Shown: piece after piece, positions 25,701 to 36,410 of the stretch
Layout: each line of letters starts with the position of its first letter
Numbering within the stretch: the first letter of the stretch is position 1
DNA from: Nereocystis luetkeana
Taxonomy: Eukaryota > Sar > Phaeophyceae > Laminariales > Laminariaceae
Length of the DNA: 64,000 bases
Direction of reading: 5' to 3'
Assembly (NCBI GenBank): GCA_031213475.1
Contig: JARUPZ010000020.1
Coordinates: 1,302,001-1,366,000, forward strand
The notes under the pieces: generated by a model
The model's database searches: none
What the model saw: only the letters and a program-made list of their open reading frames with translations
Told to the model about the DNA's origin: nothing
Translations under genes and position numbers: made by a program

Positions 25701-28700
25701 GTATTCATAATACTGTCTAAATAAACGGTCCTTATATTTTCGCCGAGAGTAGTAGTGTCTAGCAGTTTGCAGCGCGACGCCGCCTCTCCCTATCCCGTAG
25801 TACCGAAGCTCAGCGCGTGGTACAGATTTTCTGTATATTGTTCAATTCAGGCTCTCAGTCCGTCATCGTAGATTCTTGATCGGTTGTATAGATTCGGGTG
25901 CTGCTACGTAGTACGGTCGTTCTCCCTCCGCCGCGATGGCTGCAGGCTGGGGCATACTGCAGTACGTACACAATCCTTCTCGTGATACTCTTGCGCCACT
26001 CCCCTAGGCTCGTCTGGGGGGGGAACCTTGTACTCCGTATACTTGTATTGTTGTGGTCACTTTTGCTTTCCAGGTTAACATGCAGGAGGTTTTACACTCA
26101 TGCGAACGTTGATTTCAGAATATAAGATGGGAAAAGTTTGTTTCCATGCCCAGCTCTCTTTGTTTGTGTTGTTGACCGCTCGCAACAGTTTGGTACTTAG
26201 AACCTTTGGGGGCCGCTTTCCACCTCCGGTCACTGAACGGTCGGATACCATGGCAGCACGACAAGCACGCGGCTATAAGTATGCAGTGTCCCTTTTGGTG
26301 TCATTCTCTACATGCAAGGCGGTCATGGGCCTACCCTCACGCTTCCCTGAACCCCACTGCTATGCGTGTTTTTGTTCTTGTGGTGTTTTGTTGATTGTAT
26401 TGCAGTACCTCGGACAACTTGGTTTTCATGAACAACCTCGGAGGGACAGAGGGGTGCTCCGGCGCGTTCACCTTTTGCGGAGGCTTCAGCCAGAGCTACT
26501 CGGACGAAAGTGTGAGTAGACCCTTCTCCCGGCGTTTTTTTTTTTTGTTTACTGGCTCGCGTTTCTTTTTCGGTGATGGTGATGAAAGTAAAAAATAGGT
26601 GGACCAAGGGTTCAAAGACCTCAACACCGCATACATGCTGGAAAAATGACTCCACTGTCAATTTTTAGTGTTTTATTTTCTTACTGTCGACCCCCTTCTG
26701 GTATCGCAACGGACGGTGCTCCTTCTCCACCTCCTTCTCCTCCTCCTCCTCCTCCTCCTCCTCCTCCTCCTCGCATTGCCATTGACGTGTATCCCGTTAT
26801 TCCGCTTCGCTCCTCGCCGCCCATCTCTGCAAAATCAGGGAGACGGTTGCGCGACCGAGCCAAAGCAGTTTGCCGGAGTTGTGGGCAGCGACGAGGAAGT
26901 CAACATCATGACCAGCACGGAATGCACCGATGAGGCCACATGCGGGTGAGCCTTAGCCTTGGTTCGCGCAGCCAATGAACACCAAGAGTTGTATGCCAGG
27001 AGATATGTCCGTCAATCCGTCGAACGGGAAAACACTTGCACTATGAAGGGTGTACGGCCGAGAGTTCCACACTCAGACCTACCACTCGGGCGTAAATATA
27101 AGGACCGCTTGGTTCAATTTGATGTCTAGGCAATAAAGGGAAATTTGCTGTCATGCCAAGGGGTGACAGTGCTGTCTCCCGACGTCTTTGATGCGAGTTG
27201 TGTTGCCATCCTGGCTTTCGTGACGCGATGCCCGTTTCTCGGGATGGCGTTTCTCAGCCGGGTCTACTGGGTATACAAATGAATCACATCTTCTGCACCT
27301 CCCCCTTTACAGCTGGGCGTACCGGGAACGATAATTTGCGAAGCGCGTAGTCGTTTGCGAAGCGCGTAGTCGTTTAGTGTATAGTCTGGCTTCTTTCTAC
27401 GGTCGGAGCTGACAAAGCTCCGGTACCCAAAAAATAGTATCTACAAAAATAATCCACCCTCGAAAACAAACCAAACCAAGTGACGGTACGATATTGCAGT
27501 AGTGTGAAGATGGGGTGCACCGATATATAAGCTGGTAAGAGGCACAGGGATGTCGGCGCTGGGTAGAGCACGCTGCTTGTAGTTCACGAACTTCTTATTA
27601 GTGCTCCTCAAGTGAGTTGAGAGGAAGAGAGAAAAGTCAATTGAGTAAGGAGGGTATCGTCGGGGACACAACTCAGCCCAGACGTTGACCAAAACTAACC
27701 TGTATGCGGATACAATCTATCCGGACGTTGTCTTACAGAAGATTTCCAACTATAACAGAATGCCCCCTACCGGGACGTCGTCATACAGAAGGTTCCCGGA
27801 CTTGTAACAGAATGTTCTGACCGCAGAGGGGGTGTATGAGCTGGCTCCACTGAATTTCCCCAAAGAGCTACGTATAACCACATAAGTTTCGCCTGCAGAT
27901 ATATTCCTAAGACACTACATACAACCATATAAGATTCGTCTGCAGGTATATCTGGTATCCTCAAAGAGCTCTGTGCAACCATACAAGGACCCGCATACGG
28001 GTATATATATGCGTTCCTATAAATTGGAAGTGCTACTCCATCACATTAGCCCACCCTGAATAGGCGTACATGCAGATCACACGTTGATAAAGGATGATGG
28101 TCATATCATCCCAAAATCGGGAAGAGGGATCGAAGATGCGGCTATTCGACACAGAAATGAGATATAGATCTACTACACACCTCGTCGTGAGGCTTCGACG
28201 CCTCACTCAAGAAGTAATCGACTATCCGGAAGGGGGGAAAAAATAGAAGGCAAGAAATCACACAAGGCGCAAGGGCGCGAAGGAAAACAAAGGCGAAAGA
28301 CAATACCTGGTACGTTGGTGGGAAGTACGCCAGCCGACGACGCCAAATGTGAAGAGAGGTGCAGAGATATAAGCTGGTAAGAGGCACAGGGATGTCGATG
28401 CTTGGTAGATCACGCTGCTTGTAGTTCACGAAGTTCTTATTAATGTTCCTCAAGTGAGTTGAGAGGAAGGGGGAGGACTCAAGTGAGTAAGGAGGGCATC
28501 GTCGGGGACACAACTCAGCCCAGACGTTGACCAAAACTAACCTGTACGCAGATACAGTCTATCCGGACGTTGTCTTACAGAAGATTCCCAACTATAACAG
28601 AATGTTCCCTACCGGGACGTTGTCATACAAGGTTCCCAGACTTACAACAGAATCTTCTCTACCGAGACGTTGTCATACAGAAGGTTCCCAGACATATAAC

Positions 28701-30682
28701 AGAATGTTCTGCCCGCAAAGGGGGTGTCTGAACTGGCTCCACTGAATATCCCCAAAGAGTTACGTATAACCCTATAAGATTTGCCTGCAGATATATTCCT
28801 GAGACACTACATACAACCATATAAGATTCGTCTGCAGGTATATCTGGTATTCTCAAAGAGCTCTGTGCAACCATATAAGGATCCGCATACGGGTATATGC
28901 GCTCCTACGTATACATTGGATGTGCTACTCCATCGCAGTGTAGTGCTGCAACACAATCACTGGCTACACATGGGGTCGTACCTGATAAGTGCGATCCTAT
29001 CAAAAACACAACTCAAGAATTACGTAGTTTGTACCAGGTATGTTTTTATAGAAGCATATATGAGGCTCGCTGAAGGAAGGGGCGGTTTTGGCCAAGAGAA
29101 CAACCTTCGCCTTGACAGAGAGAAATTTTGTTTTTTCCGACAGAAAACTCACGTAACGTGGTTTACGTGGTCGGTTCTGCACCCACGTCACCCTCGCAGA
29201 TTTTACCGCAACACGGGGATGGAAGGCTGGAAGGGCGACGGGGAAGGCACGAAAGTGATGGTGTTCGAAGCGGACATGCCGCATTGTGGCACCGAGGGCT
29301 TCAGTGAGTGCACCCACAACAGGCCTGCCGTCTGGGCCCTCAACGACAAGGTGAGTGAGACCTATTTTTCCGTTCACCATCTTTCCGTCCAGTGAGCTAT
29401 AACTAAATCGCCGCTTGAAACAATGAACATTACAGGTTACGTAGCGCTCGCCAGGAACTTAGCAAGCCTCTTTTTTTTCGTCCGCGGTCTTTCGTCCAGC
29501 GAGCTAACACTAGGTCACAGTATGAAACATGGTAGATAGAGACGAGGATACGTAGCTCTCGCCAGGAACTCGCCCTGGTGAATGTGTGCATAGTTGCCGC
29601 CAACTTTGTGCACTGGTGGGACGCACAAGAAAATAAATTAAAAGACGGAAACGTTCGGTCGGACGGTACAGACCTCCGGCTTTAGACCTTCCGTAGTGCT
29701 TCCGGTTTCACCCAGGTGAAAAGTAAGGCATCAAGGCATTCCCCACATTTTAGGCTGCCGTGTAAATTTGCAACTCGCTTCGGTTGTAAAAATGTGTTAA
29801 AATGTATCCAACAACGCTCAAAGACGGATACCTGTTCTACGGTAGTGTTGGAAACCAACGCGGGTGTTGACGGTGTTTTATTGTGCAACTTCATCCGTGA
29901 TCTCTTTTACTCTGCGCCGCAGGTGTTGCGCACTGCGCAGTACGGGTGCAACTGCCGAGGCATGGGCGGCAACGGGGGCTGCGGGGAGTTCGATATCGTG
30001 GAGGCTGTGATCGGGAATGAATACGAGGACATGTTGTTCACCACGGTCTACGACTTTAAGGGGACTGGCTCGCCCGGAACGGACAAGTACTTCCGGAGGC
30101 CGACGGTAAGCTTACGTTGATCCAGCCGGAGCCCGCTAGCCTCTCTGCATATAAATAAGCACTCACGCCTTGATGAGGCTTTTGCGGCACAACACGTCTA
30201 AAAATGTGCATGTGCCCATTGCAAACTTGACGAGACTTTTACGACACTCGACATCGAAAGAACAACTCCAAAGCATGTAAACATCCACACCTTGACGAAG
30301 CTTTTGCGACCCTCGACGTCGAAATAACAGCAATCGCATGCACGTCCAATCGCGCACTGCGCGTTGTTTGCAGTCTATCCTTCCCAACTCTAACCCGTAT
30401 GTTTTCGCCCTTAAAAGCGACGGCGATCGGCGCATCCTCTCGAATGCACGACCTTACCCCCGGCCGACGCTGTTGTCCACGCGCCTTTTGTCTGTCCTTA
30501 CTGCTAACCCTCAGGCGCCCACCCACTTCGCAGCGGTTTTCCGAGGTGGCGAAAGCGCCTACCTCCAGGTCGTGCAGCTGAAGGATTTTGACTACACTCA
30601 GGGGATCTTGTCCTTAGCCTTCCTTGACTCGCTCAAGGGCGCGGCGAGCGAGGTTCACTCGGTTTACGACGTTCCCGCTTAA
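11225..30682 (+). CDS. Secreted multidomain glycosidase: PAN/Apple-like + GH128 + TOS1 (DUF2403/DUF2401)
   Basis: Sixteen exons: 11225-11330, 11541-11644, 16571-16715, 17495-17609, 18278-18461, 20169-20291, 21160-21252, 22224-22399, 22935-23131, 24575-24735, 25491-25630, 26406-26511, 26839-26945, 29200-29350, 29923-30105, 30515-30682. They total 2259 nt with every phase matching, giving 752 residues plus TAA. Order: signal peptide (about 1-22), cysteine-rich PAN/Apple-like module (about 24-118), GH128 (about 130-390), a short Ser/Pro linker, DUF2403-like (about 425-520) and DUF2401/TOS1-type catalytic module (about 530-750). Inferred role: an extracellular or wall enzyme acting on beta-1,3-glucan (laminarin or callose in a brown alga). 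The start was chosen because the signal peptide follows at once; an in-frame ATG at 11144 would bury it. Fifteen introns have GT-AG ends except the first, which appears to be GC-AG. I know GH128 and TOS1 modules mainly from fungi, so this fusion stands out. Confidence 0.9.
12925..13058. mobile_element. Foldback (hairpin) element in intron 2
   Basis: An inverted repeat with arms of about 57 bp. The left arm starts GGGTCGATCTTAACGAGGAG and the right arm ends with its reverse complement. The loop is about 18 nt and A-rich. It has no coding capacity. Related ends (CGTTAAGATGGGTCC near 58852, CGTTGAGATGGGCCC near 61231) suggest a dispersed family. Confidence 0.75.
13425..13810. repeat. GGGTC-rich minisatellite, left array
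   Basis: Irregular units of about 40 bp built from CGGGTCGGGTCGGGTC blocks separated by AAGAGGTTTTGAAATCTCG-like spacers, followed by reversed GACCCG blocks. It lies inside intron 2 of the glycosidase gene. A second array lies at 14533-14899, and both outer edges carry TTTTCGCGGGTCAGG in inverted orientation. Confidence 0.85.
14145..14182. repeat. (AGC/AGT)n microsatellite
   Basis: Imperfect AGC/AGT triplets between the two GGGTC arrays. Confidence 0.8.
14533..14899. repeat. GGGTC-rich minisatellite, right array
   Basis: Five or more units of CGGGTCGGGTCGGGTC plus an AT-rich spacer. It ends in a palindrome, GGGTCAGCTGACCC, followed by four consecutive CCC runs with 2-nt spacing (about 14851-14872). 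Confidence 0.85.
15221..15415. repeat. (ATCT)n microsatellite
   Basis: Long tetranucleotide tract interrupted by TACCTGGTA, TACCAGGTA and TATTAATC words. Confidence 0.9.
15415..15907. mobile_element. Non-autonomous TIR element, ~493 bp, in intron 2
   Basis: The left end TATAACAACATATTCGCCTG and the right end CAGGCGAAAATGTTGTTATA form terminal inverted repeats of about 50 bp. Each contains the sub-repeat CTGATTGAGAGCG twice. It is inserted at the edge of an ATCT microsatellite and has no coding capacity. No target duplication can be called in the repetitive flank. Confidence 0.75.
16450..16478. repeat. Poly-C tract
   Basis: Near-continuous C-run in intron 2, about 100 bp upstream of exon 3. 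Confidence 0.7.
16803..16925. repeat. Tandem duplication in intron 3
   Basis: Two copies of about 65 bp sharing AGTCTTTGACCACTTCTC and TTGGACCAGGGTG. Confidence 0.8.
17495..23131 (+). CDS. Exons 4-9: GH128 glycoside hydrolase module
   Basis: The family hallmarks appear in order: KKGLAFDF (residues 134-141), MSWWYNWSP (154-162), YIPMLWG (180-186), HLLGFNEPNF (206-215), SPAVNFCGGN, AVHSYTC, PIWLTEFAC (307-315) and RYAWFTG...DGNGV. E212 in FNEPN is the expected acid/base and E312 in LTEF the expected nucleophile of this clan-A TIM barrel. GH128 enzymes cleave beta-1,3-glucans. All splice junctions between these six exons keep phase (1, 2, 0, 0, 0, 2, 1), so the catalytic module is intact. It ends in LTELGKTFF, followed by the linker SPSSTVPFAEIA that leads into the TOS1 part. 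Confidence 0.92.
18509..18587. mobile_element. Short palindromic element (AAGTAGT...TCCCC family)
   Basis: Ends AACCCTTTGAGGG and CCGAAAGGGTT with an internal GAAGTAGTCCGTCCCC. Its best relative is the ~92-bp hairpin at 63415-63506. Diverged relatives lie near 17695, 22040, 47583 and 55888. Confidence 0.6.
20315..20520. repeat. Degenerate GGATACCGT tandem repeat in intron 6
   Basis: The motif GGATACCG/GGGATA recurs irregularly every 14-40 bp directly after exon 6. Confidence 0.6.
20722..21005 (+). repeat. Two adjacent copies of a dispersed repeat ending in a 5S-like start
   Basis: Both copies share TGTCTGCCTGG, GCATTGTAG, GATGCGAGGG and CATACGACTACGGCCATGCATGATAT, and each is followed by a C-rich tract. 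Further copies lie at 45835-45985 (+) and 35665-35735 (-). The segment GACTACGGCCAT resembles the first bases of eukaryotic 5S rRNA, but the rest of a 5S gene does not follow, so no RNA gene is called. Confidence 0.7.
23245..23282. repeat. (AGCAGT)n microsatellite in intron 9
   Basis: Imperfect AGC/AGT triplets. Confidence 0.75.
23543..23656. mobile_element. MITE (ACGGGGGACC family), copy B, in intron 9
   Basis: Same ends as copy A: TACGGGGGACCATATTAAAT on the left and TTTACTATGGTCCCCCGTAA on the right. TA dinucleotides flank both ends, compatible with a Tc1/mariner-like TA target duplication. Confidence 0.88.
24575..30682 (+). CDS. Exons 10-16: TOS1-type module (DUF2403 + DUF2401)
   Basis: The DUF2403-like part carries NLGGTGSYSNVVSM (438-451) and VSGPLAPFDEGVSVVFRGP (472-490), matching the conserved block of yeast TOS1-like wall proteins. 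The DUF2401 part carries EADMPHC (609-615), NRPAVWALN (626-634), TAQYGCNCRG (640-649) and GCGEFDIVE (655-663). The acidic residues of GCGEFDIVE (E658, D660, E663) are the putative catalytic cluster. The C-terminus ends at VYDVPA with no GPI-type hydrophobic tail. Exon 14 follows a 2.25-kb intron that carries an LTR miniature element. The enzymatic activity of TOS1 modules is less well established than that of GH128. Confidence 0.88.
25348..25425. repeat. Short tandem repeat in intron 10
   Basis: Two to three copies of a ~31-bp unit containing CCGTCCGTCGCGTCAACA and a T-rich spacer, ending just before exon 11. Confidence 0.75.
26726..26772. repeat. (CTC)n microsatellite in intron 12
   Basis: Perfect CTC run of about 15 units upstream of the exon 13 acceptor. 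It may act as an extended polypyrimidine tract. Confidence 0.85.
27335..27372. repeat. Tandem 20-bp duplication
   Basis: TTTGCGAAGCGCGTAGTCG occurs twice in succession in intron 13. Confidence 0.85.
27503..28937 (-). mobile_element. Miniature LTR retrotransposon (TRIM) in intron 13
   Basis: Two direct long terminal repeats, 27503-28045 (543 bp) and 28368-28937 (570 bp), flank a 322-bp interior with no gag or pol. LTR ends are TG...CA on both strands. On the minus strand the interior next to the LTR begins TTTGGCGTCGTCGGCTGGCG, a plausible tRNA primer-binding site, and the far end has GGGTGGGC before the LTR, a short purine tract. This supports minus orientation, antisense to the host gene. 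The LTRs differ by one internal ~48-bp tandem unit (two in the left LTR, three in the right) and scattered substitutions. I found no clear 5-bp target duplication. Confidence 0.82.
29368..29580. repeat. Tandem duplication in intron 14
   Basis: Two diverged copies of about 105 bp sharing TTTCGTCCAG(C/T)GAGCTA and CTCGCCAGGAACT. Confidence 0.75.
30160..30345. repeat. Degenerate ~65-bp tandem repeat in intron 15
   Basis: Three copies of CTTGACGAGGCTTTTGCGAC...TCGACGTCGAAA-like sequence. Confidence 0.7.
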
Positions 30683-33237
30683 GGTGCGCCAGACATGCTT
30701 CGCAGCGACCGTTGTTCGACAGTACGAGTAGTTCTGTCCCACAAAGGGTTAGAGCGTGTACTTGAGTCGAAACGTGCCGATATATAGCGTGCGAACATGC
30801 CGACGGAAACCCCAACTTCGATGGTGCCGGCGGTAGCTGCTTCGCTTGTTTTCCAAGCGACTTAATTCCTCTGACCTCGACGCTGGCGCCGCATCTATGA
30901 CGTTACCCTGGACATTATTGGCGGTCGACACTCAGCGAGGCTTCCCCTGCCGCCCTCCCTTGTTCCTGTGCCCCAACCTTCTTCTCTCGATCCCTCTAGG
31001 AACGGGAGGACGTTGCGTGCGCTAGCCAAGTACCAGGCTCGTCGTCATGCGCGAGGGGTGTAGTGTGTTTTTCACGGATTGTAAAGGGAATAACATATCG
31101 TGATCGTTGTAAACAGTGGCGTATGCTCGCCGATCTTGATTGGCCAAGGTGGGCATGCGCGGCTTGGCTTGCACGGCAGTTCACGCTCAGTTATTGGTTA
31201 TTGGCGGGAGAAGTTGCGACGCACAGCACAGTTGGCGGCGGCTATCCCTGTCGTGCCTGTGTTGGTTGGTTGCACTACTGTCGCCGTCGAAGCCCGCGCG
31301 TAAAAAAACGCGGCAGTCTCCGCGGGTCTCCGTGGGACAGGTATAGAGGCGAAGCGACGACGCGTGGCGCTTTAGGCCCCGCTTTGTTCTGTGTCGCCGT
31401 TGGTAGTGGGGACGGTTGATTGTGGTTGCGTGCTTTCTTGTGGGCTTGACTGTAGTGGGCTTGGCTGATAACTGCCCCCCAATGAAAGCTTTCGAGTACG
31501 AGATGGGCGAGTTTTTGTTTGTTGTTACTGACTGTAGGCAACTAACGAGTACTCAAGCACTGATAGCCAGCGCGCTGGTAGCAAACTCTACCCACACGAT
31601 GATAATATGTAGTGGGGCTGTGAGGGAGACTCCGTAAGGTGGTTTCTACATTTTCTCGGCAAGGATTTGGGGTACGTGAGTGATTGCTTCACGGAACAGT
31701 AGGTTTCGCTTGCTTTCTTGAGCACGATGACGCTCGGGAAGTAGTTCAGCCCGTAGCTGACGTGGACAGGCAGTCTGCGGATCAGTCAATTGCATGCGTT
31801 TGTTTTTCGTCCATCTATTTTTTCTTTCTTGTTTTTCAATGATTTTGCATGTTTTGCTCTATGTTTTTGCGGAGACATACCTCCCGCCCCGAGAAAGGGC
31901 ACATTTCGTGGTGTTCCTACCTTTCCAGCTTTATTTGTGTCGTGTTCGTGTTTGCTGTTGTCGTGTTGATGTAGTTCGCTTCGACGCTCTTCTTGCTGGT
32001 GCCAAAAAGGGATGTGGGCTTCGGAGGCCCCCCTCACTTGTTGACTGATTCTACTACGCGAGCCACATCGTACGCATTCTTTGCTCGTGTGAAAGGCAAG
32101 GTCTGCACTTTTTCGTTCTTTACGGCAGGCTGTTGATACGGGGGAGAGTCGTTTTTTTTTTTGTCCTAGGTGTATTCATATCCCAGATCCTTAGATAACT
32201 ATTAATAACTGGCGCAGGTTGTTTACCACAGTAGCTTCGATATTCCGAGGTGCGCGTGTCGTGCTATTTTCTTTCCGGTGACGATGGGTTGAGCAACAGT
32301 CTTGTTTTTGCTTGTAGTGGTCAGCTGTTTTTATTTGCTGCGGCTCGAGACCTCCAGGGTATGCATGCTACGTGGAAAACCCTGGTCCTGTACTCGCAGT
32401 CACCACGTAATGTTGATTGATCGACGATTGATCTGCGCATTGCGTCTAGAAGGAGGACGTTGCACCTGGTACATGTACTCGTAGGGATCGTGAATCAGAA
32501 CACATCGCATATCATATGGATAGCTCTATACTATAGTCTAGACGTATACCCTTTTCTTGTACCAGGTATGTTTTCGCATGCAGTTTTGGAATCCACCGCG
32601 ATATTCGGGGTTCAGACTTCGAGCATTCTTTGTAGCGCGTGTGGGGCGCGCCCTTGCGTTTTTGTACAGACACATCAACTGTTAAGTATGTCATTTAAGT
32701 GTTTTCCTTGCTACTGTACCATTTTGTTTTTTAGGTTTCTCCCGATTTCTCCGCTTTAGTTTTCTTGATCGATTGCACGCACGTAGAATGCTTATGTATG
32801 TAGGGAGTATTTCCTTCGACCTCCGACGTATTTTATATATGTCGTGCCTGAAGTCGTTGCAGTTCGCGACTCAAGTCGGCACAATTTCCTTGAAATTGAC
32901 GGCTGTCGATTGTAACGTTGTAGCGTTGTAGCGGCGTGACGGGGCCTTTTTGTTGTTGTTTCGTCTTGAAAGCCATCACGTTTCAATTTGCACTGGGAAC
33001 ACACCGTAGCTTGCTTAATCAACTAATTTTTAGAGACAATCTCTCTGTCAAACCTCCGCTGCCTGATCTAAACTCCGGGGTTAACGCGCTAATGAAGTAG
33101 GTGATTTGGCGCACCTTGTAAACGATATCTGAATCTAGGATCGCATGTGGAACTACCTATCTGATACAGTAAACCAGGAGGTAGCCTTACGTAGTTTAGG
33201 TTGTCGTATTCTGCTGGTGCTATTTATTACTTTGTAC
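30683..33237. other. Region downstream of the GH128-TOS1 gene
   Basis: It includes the 3' UTR of the glycosidase; no poly(A) site can be fixed. Otherwise there is no recognisable gene. Frames of up to 118 codons lack family motifs. Confidence 0.5.
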
Positions 33238-33347
33238 TATTACGGGGGACCATAGTTAATAGGACCTGTGGTTTACACAAAAACTTATATATTTAACCTT
33301 TTCTACTAACAATATTTGGTTCTATTAACTATGGTCCCCCGTAATAG
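33238..33347. mobile_element. MITE (ACGGGGGACC family), copy C
   Basis: The best preserved copy: TTACGGGGGACCATAGTTAA at the left, TTAACTATGGTCCCCCGTAA at the right, with TA on both sides. Confidence 0.9.
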
Positions 33348-36055
33348 TTACGTTTATTGATAGTGTCTACACAGTGGGGTCTTCAAAATCTGAAATATGG
33401 CATTATTTGTACGCAAGCTGTTGTTGTGTAAGCAATGCCTAGTGACGATATGCTCCCTCTATGTGTGGTAGATCACCAGAGATCCAGCCCTGGCCTGATA
33501 CTCGGGTTCGTGATGCTCAAGTCTTGATGTATTTGCTACATATCGTGCAGGATTTTTGTGTGTGACTTCTGTTGTTCGTGATGTATATGTACCTCGTATA
33601 CCACAACCCATACCGGATGCTTTGACTTGCAGTGGTGGCTAAAATATGGCCCTCGGGTGAAACACTGGCTTTCACCGGGCTAACGAGCGTTGCACACCTG
33701 ATCCGAAAGCTCTCTGAATCTCCATCTCAGATAAAAGGGAGTGTACATTCACGAAGGCTGGACCCAAAATCCTGCTCCTGCAAGCTCTATCTACAACGAA
33801 GATGGAGACGCGAGCTCAACCTGACAGACCAATCGGAATGATTACCGCTCTCTACTCGGTTTTCCTTCACTCTTTCTGCAAAATTATTTTGGAACTTGTT
33901 GGTTATTCCGTCTCTTTATTGCTGTTATCAGACCGAACAACTATCACACATTGCACACGGGAATAAGATCAATTGTTATAAAAATCACGAAACGTACGAG
34001 TACTAATAGGTCATGCCGAAACACGAAATACATGCAGTACGTCATAAAAATACCAAAACAAATTTTCCTCGTCCCATTACGTGTCCCTATTCACATACAT
34101 ACGCGTCCTCGAACATCGATCGCCAGGGGAGAGTCACACCCGAGTAGATGGTCCCAATCTCCAAGGAGCCGATGTGATCAAAGGAACCCCACACACCTGA
34201 GCCGCTATCGACCATCCAAAGGTTCCGGGTCACTTAGGCTACCACGTGGGGCCGTACATGTGAGCTTGATATTTACCTTAAAAGAAAAAAGGTTACGGCA
34301 CCTTAGCTGTGAGATCGGAAATGTAGTGTAAATTCTTCTTGACAAGCCGTGTGTGATATTTCATGCCTGCATATAACGGGGTGTATTGCCTCGCCAGGGA
34401 TGTAGGTCGGCGACTATACTACCCTGGGTGACAACATCTCATGCAAATCCTTGTCGACGCTTGAATGTCATCAATATCTGCAGTTAAGACACCTTGAGTG
34501 CCCGTTTGAGTACTGTACTTTATGACTGAACGAACCCCTTTCACCCACGATATTGAGGAGCTCGTTGGGACGTCGGAATCCCTGCTACGCGTTGCTCCAT
34601 TGCGTGCCGTGGTCCGGTGTGGACTTCTCAGTAAAGTTGTTCAAGACACACCTGACACAGAGGGGGATGATGAGTCCATCTGGCGGACGGATACTCCGGT
34701 ATACCGCCACTTTTGCGGCAACTAATACAGGGCTCGCAGTGCAACACCGAGACTATGCGATGTCCGTCCTCGCCGGGCATGCCTCAGGGGGTATCCACAC
34801 ATATATATATATATATAATATATATATATAGTATATACACCTGGTGTATCTGTATATATAGGACCTTACGGCAAGAAGGGAGCCGTTCGGGGTTTCGTCC
34901 GAAAAAGAGGAGCCGGCAACCGTCAGGATAATAATGATGACCCTAGAAATCTAAACCTTGACACAGTATCGAGCCCGTGCAGGCCATCGTCCTGGCGACA
35001 GCCCGTGTTAGATGCCCACACTCAATTGGCGGCGGTGAACCTGGAAATTATTGCATAATAACGTCAGTACACTCGGAATCCAAACTTGTCACGCTAGAAT
35101 CGTGAGAGTGCTTTGTTAGGGAACCAAGCCGTACGCGAACCACTGACTGACGACCCGCCGTGAGGTCTCGAACCGCGAGCTGATCACGATTAAAGTTCTG
35201 GTCCTGGCCAATGCCCGCGTGTTTGGAAGCGGGAGGCAGGGGATTCGACTTTGTGGTAGACCCTGACAGGGGCGAACCGAGTGCTTGTTAGAAGTTAATC
35301 CTAAGGAAGGGAGCTCGGCATCCCAGTCACCTTGGCTACTGTTGTCAGTATTTGCGCAGTGGATGGTTATGACGTTCGACCTCGCCGTTTCCACCTTGGA
35401 GACAAAAAGCTCGTGGCGACATCGCGAACTCAAGCAAGATGCACAAGGGATGTGAGAGCTTCAAATACATGAAAGACGCCCGATTGGTTCCACGGTTTCG
35501 TGTCGAGAGGGGAAAACATCACAAGTTGCCGTGGTTGCTCTCGTTGGCACAACGCTCAGGTTGTTGCGGTGCCCTAACTTGTTGCTCCTGGACGAGATAT
35601 GCGAACCATACCTCAAACGTTCCCGAAAACCTTCGCCCGAGCGCGCGGGGGGGGGGGGTGTACTATTAATAGATATCATGCATTGCCGTAGTCGTATGAC
35701 AATAGACCCTCGCATCTCTATGGGGGGGGGGGCACCACAGGCTCGGCCGGCAGGATCTGTCACATACGACAGCAGATAAAAAAGAGTGCGGGCCGTGTCA
35801 CCGCGCACGAGTATACATGCAGTCTGGCCGAACAAGCACGTATCTTCAAAAACGCACCCGGCCAGGTGTCAAGGTAGTACCAGTTGCAGCGGAGGGGCCT
35901 CCACCTCAGATTCCGCCAGCAACGTTGGCCTAGTGATCACACACGATGGAACTTCTCAGAAAATATGTAGGGTACAGGGCAGTTTCCGCTTGAGCGAGGA
36001 ATCCCGGAGCTGAGCTCCCTTAACTGACTCAGGGTTTCGGTACCAACGTTCCAAC
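33348..36055. other. Gene-poor region
   Basis: It contains an (AT)n tract at 34799-34832, a G-run near 35648-35657 and a minus-strand copy of the 5S-like repeat (35665-35735). Frames at 33632, 34522 and 35116 were examined and show no recognisable protein. Confidence 0.5.
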
Positions 36056-36410
36056 CGGTCGCCCCGGTGGTTCAGTGGTACCCTCGAATGCTGTTGGTAT
36101 AGAGTTGATTCCGTGGATTCAAATCTCACCGTGATGAAAATTTGCTTATTTGTAACAATGAAAAAGGAATCAACTGATGAGAGCGCGTAGCGTGAGTAGG
36201 CCCAATTCGACACTATTATAGTCCTCGAGGATAGAAACGGCCGAAGGCTTCTCGCGATAAAGATGAAAGCACGAACCATAGTGGGGAGCGAGGAGGAGCA
36301 CCTGCTATGTGCCCCTGGATATGAGTTAATACTACAGGGGGGAGATACAAGAAGGGCGAAGTTAACAAATGTGAACGAAAGGAGAAAAAATATTCACACG
36401 AAATGCTCTT
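36056..36410 (+). mobile_element. SINE family 1, diverged full-length copy
   Basis: Head CGGTCGCCCCGGTGGTTCAG and a box-B-like GGATTCAAATC, then the family body (GCGTGAGTAGGCCCAATTCG, TTCTCGCGATAAAGATGAAA, CTGCTATGTG). Both boxes have mutations relative to 56708-57061, so this is an older copy. Confidence 0.82.

Noticed and set aside
26599..26648. Possible small exon (VDQGFKDLNTAYMLEK) between exons 12 and 13
   Set aside because: It runs into a stop, and exons 12 and 13 already join in phase with expected TOS1 similarity on both sides.
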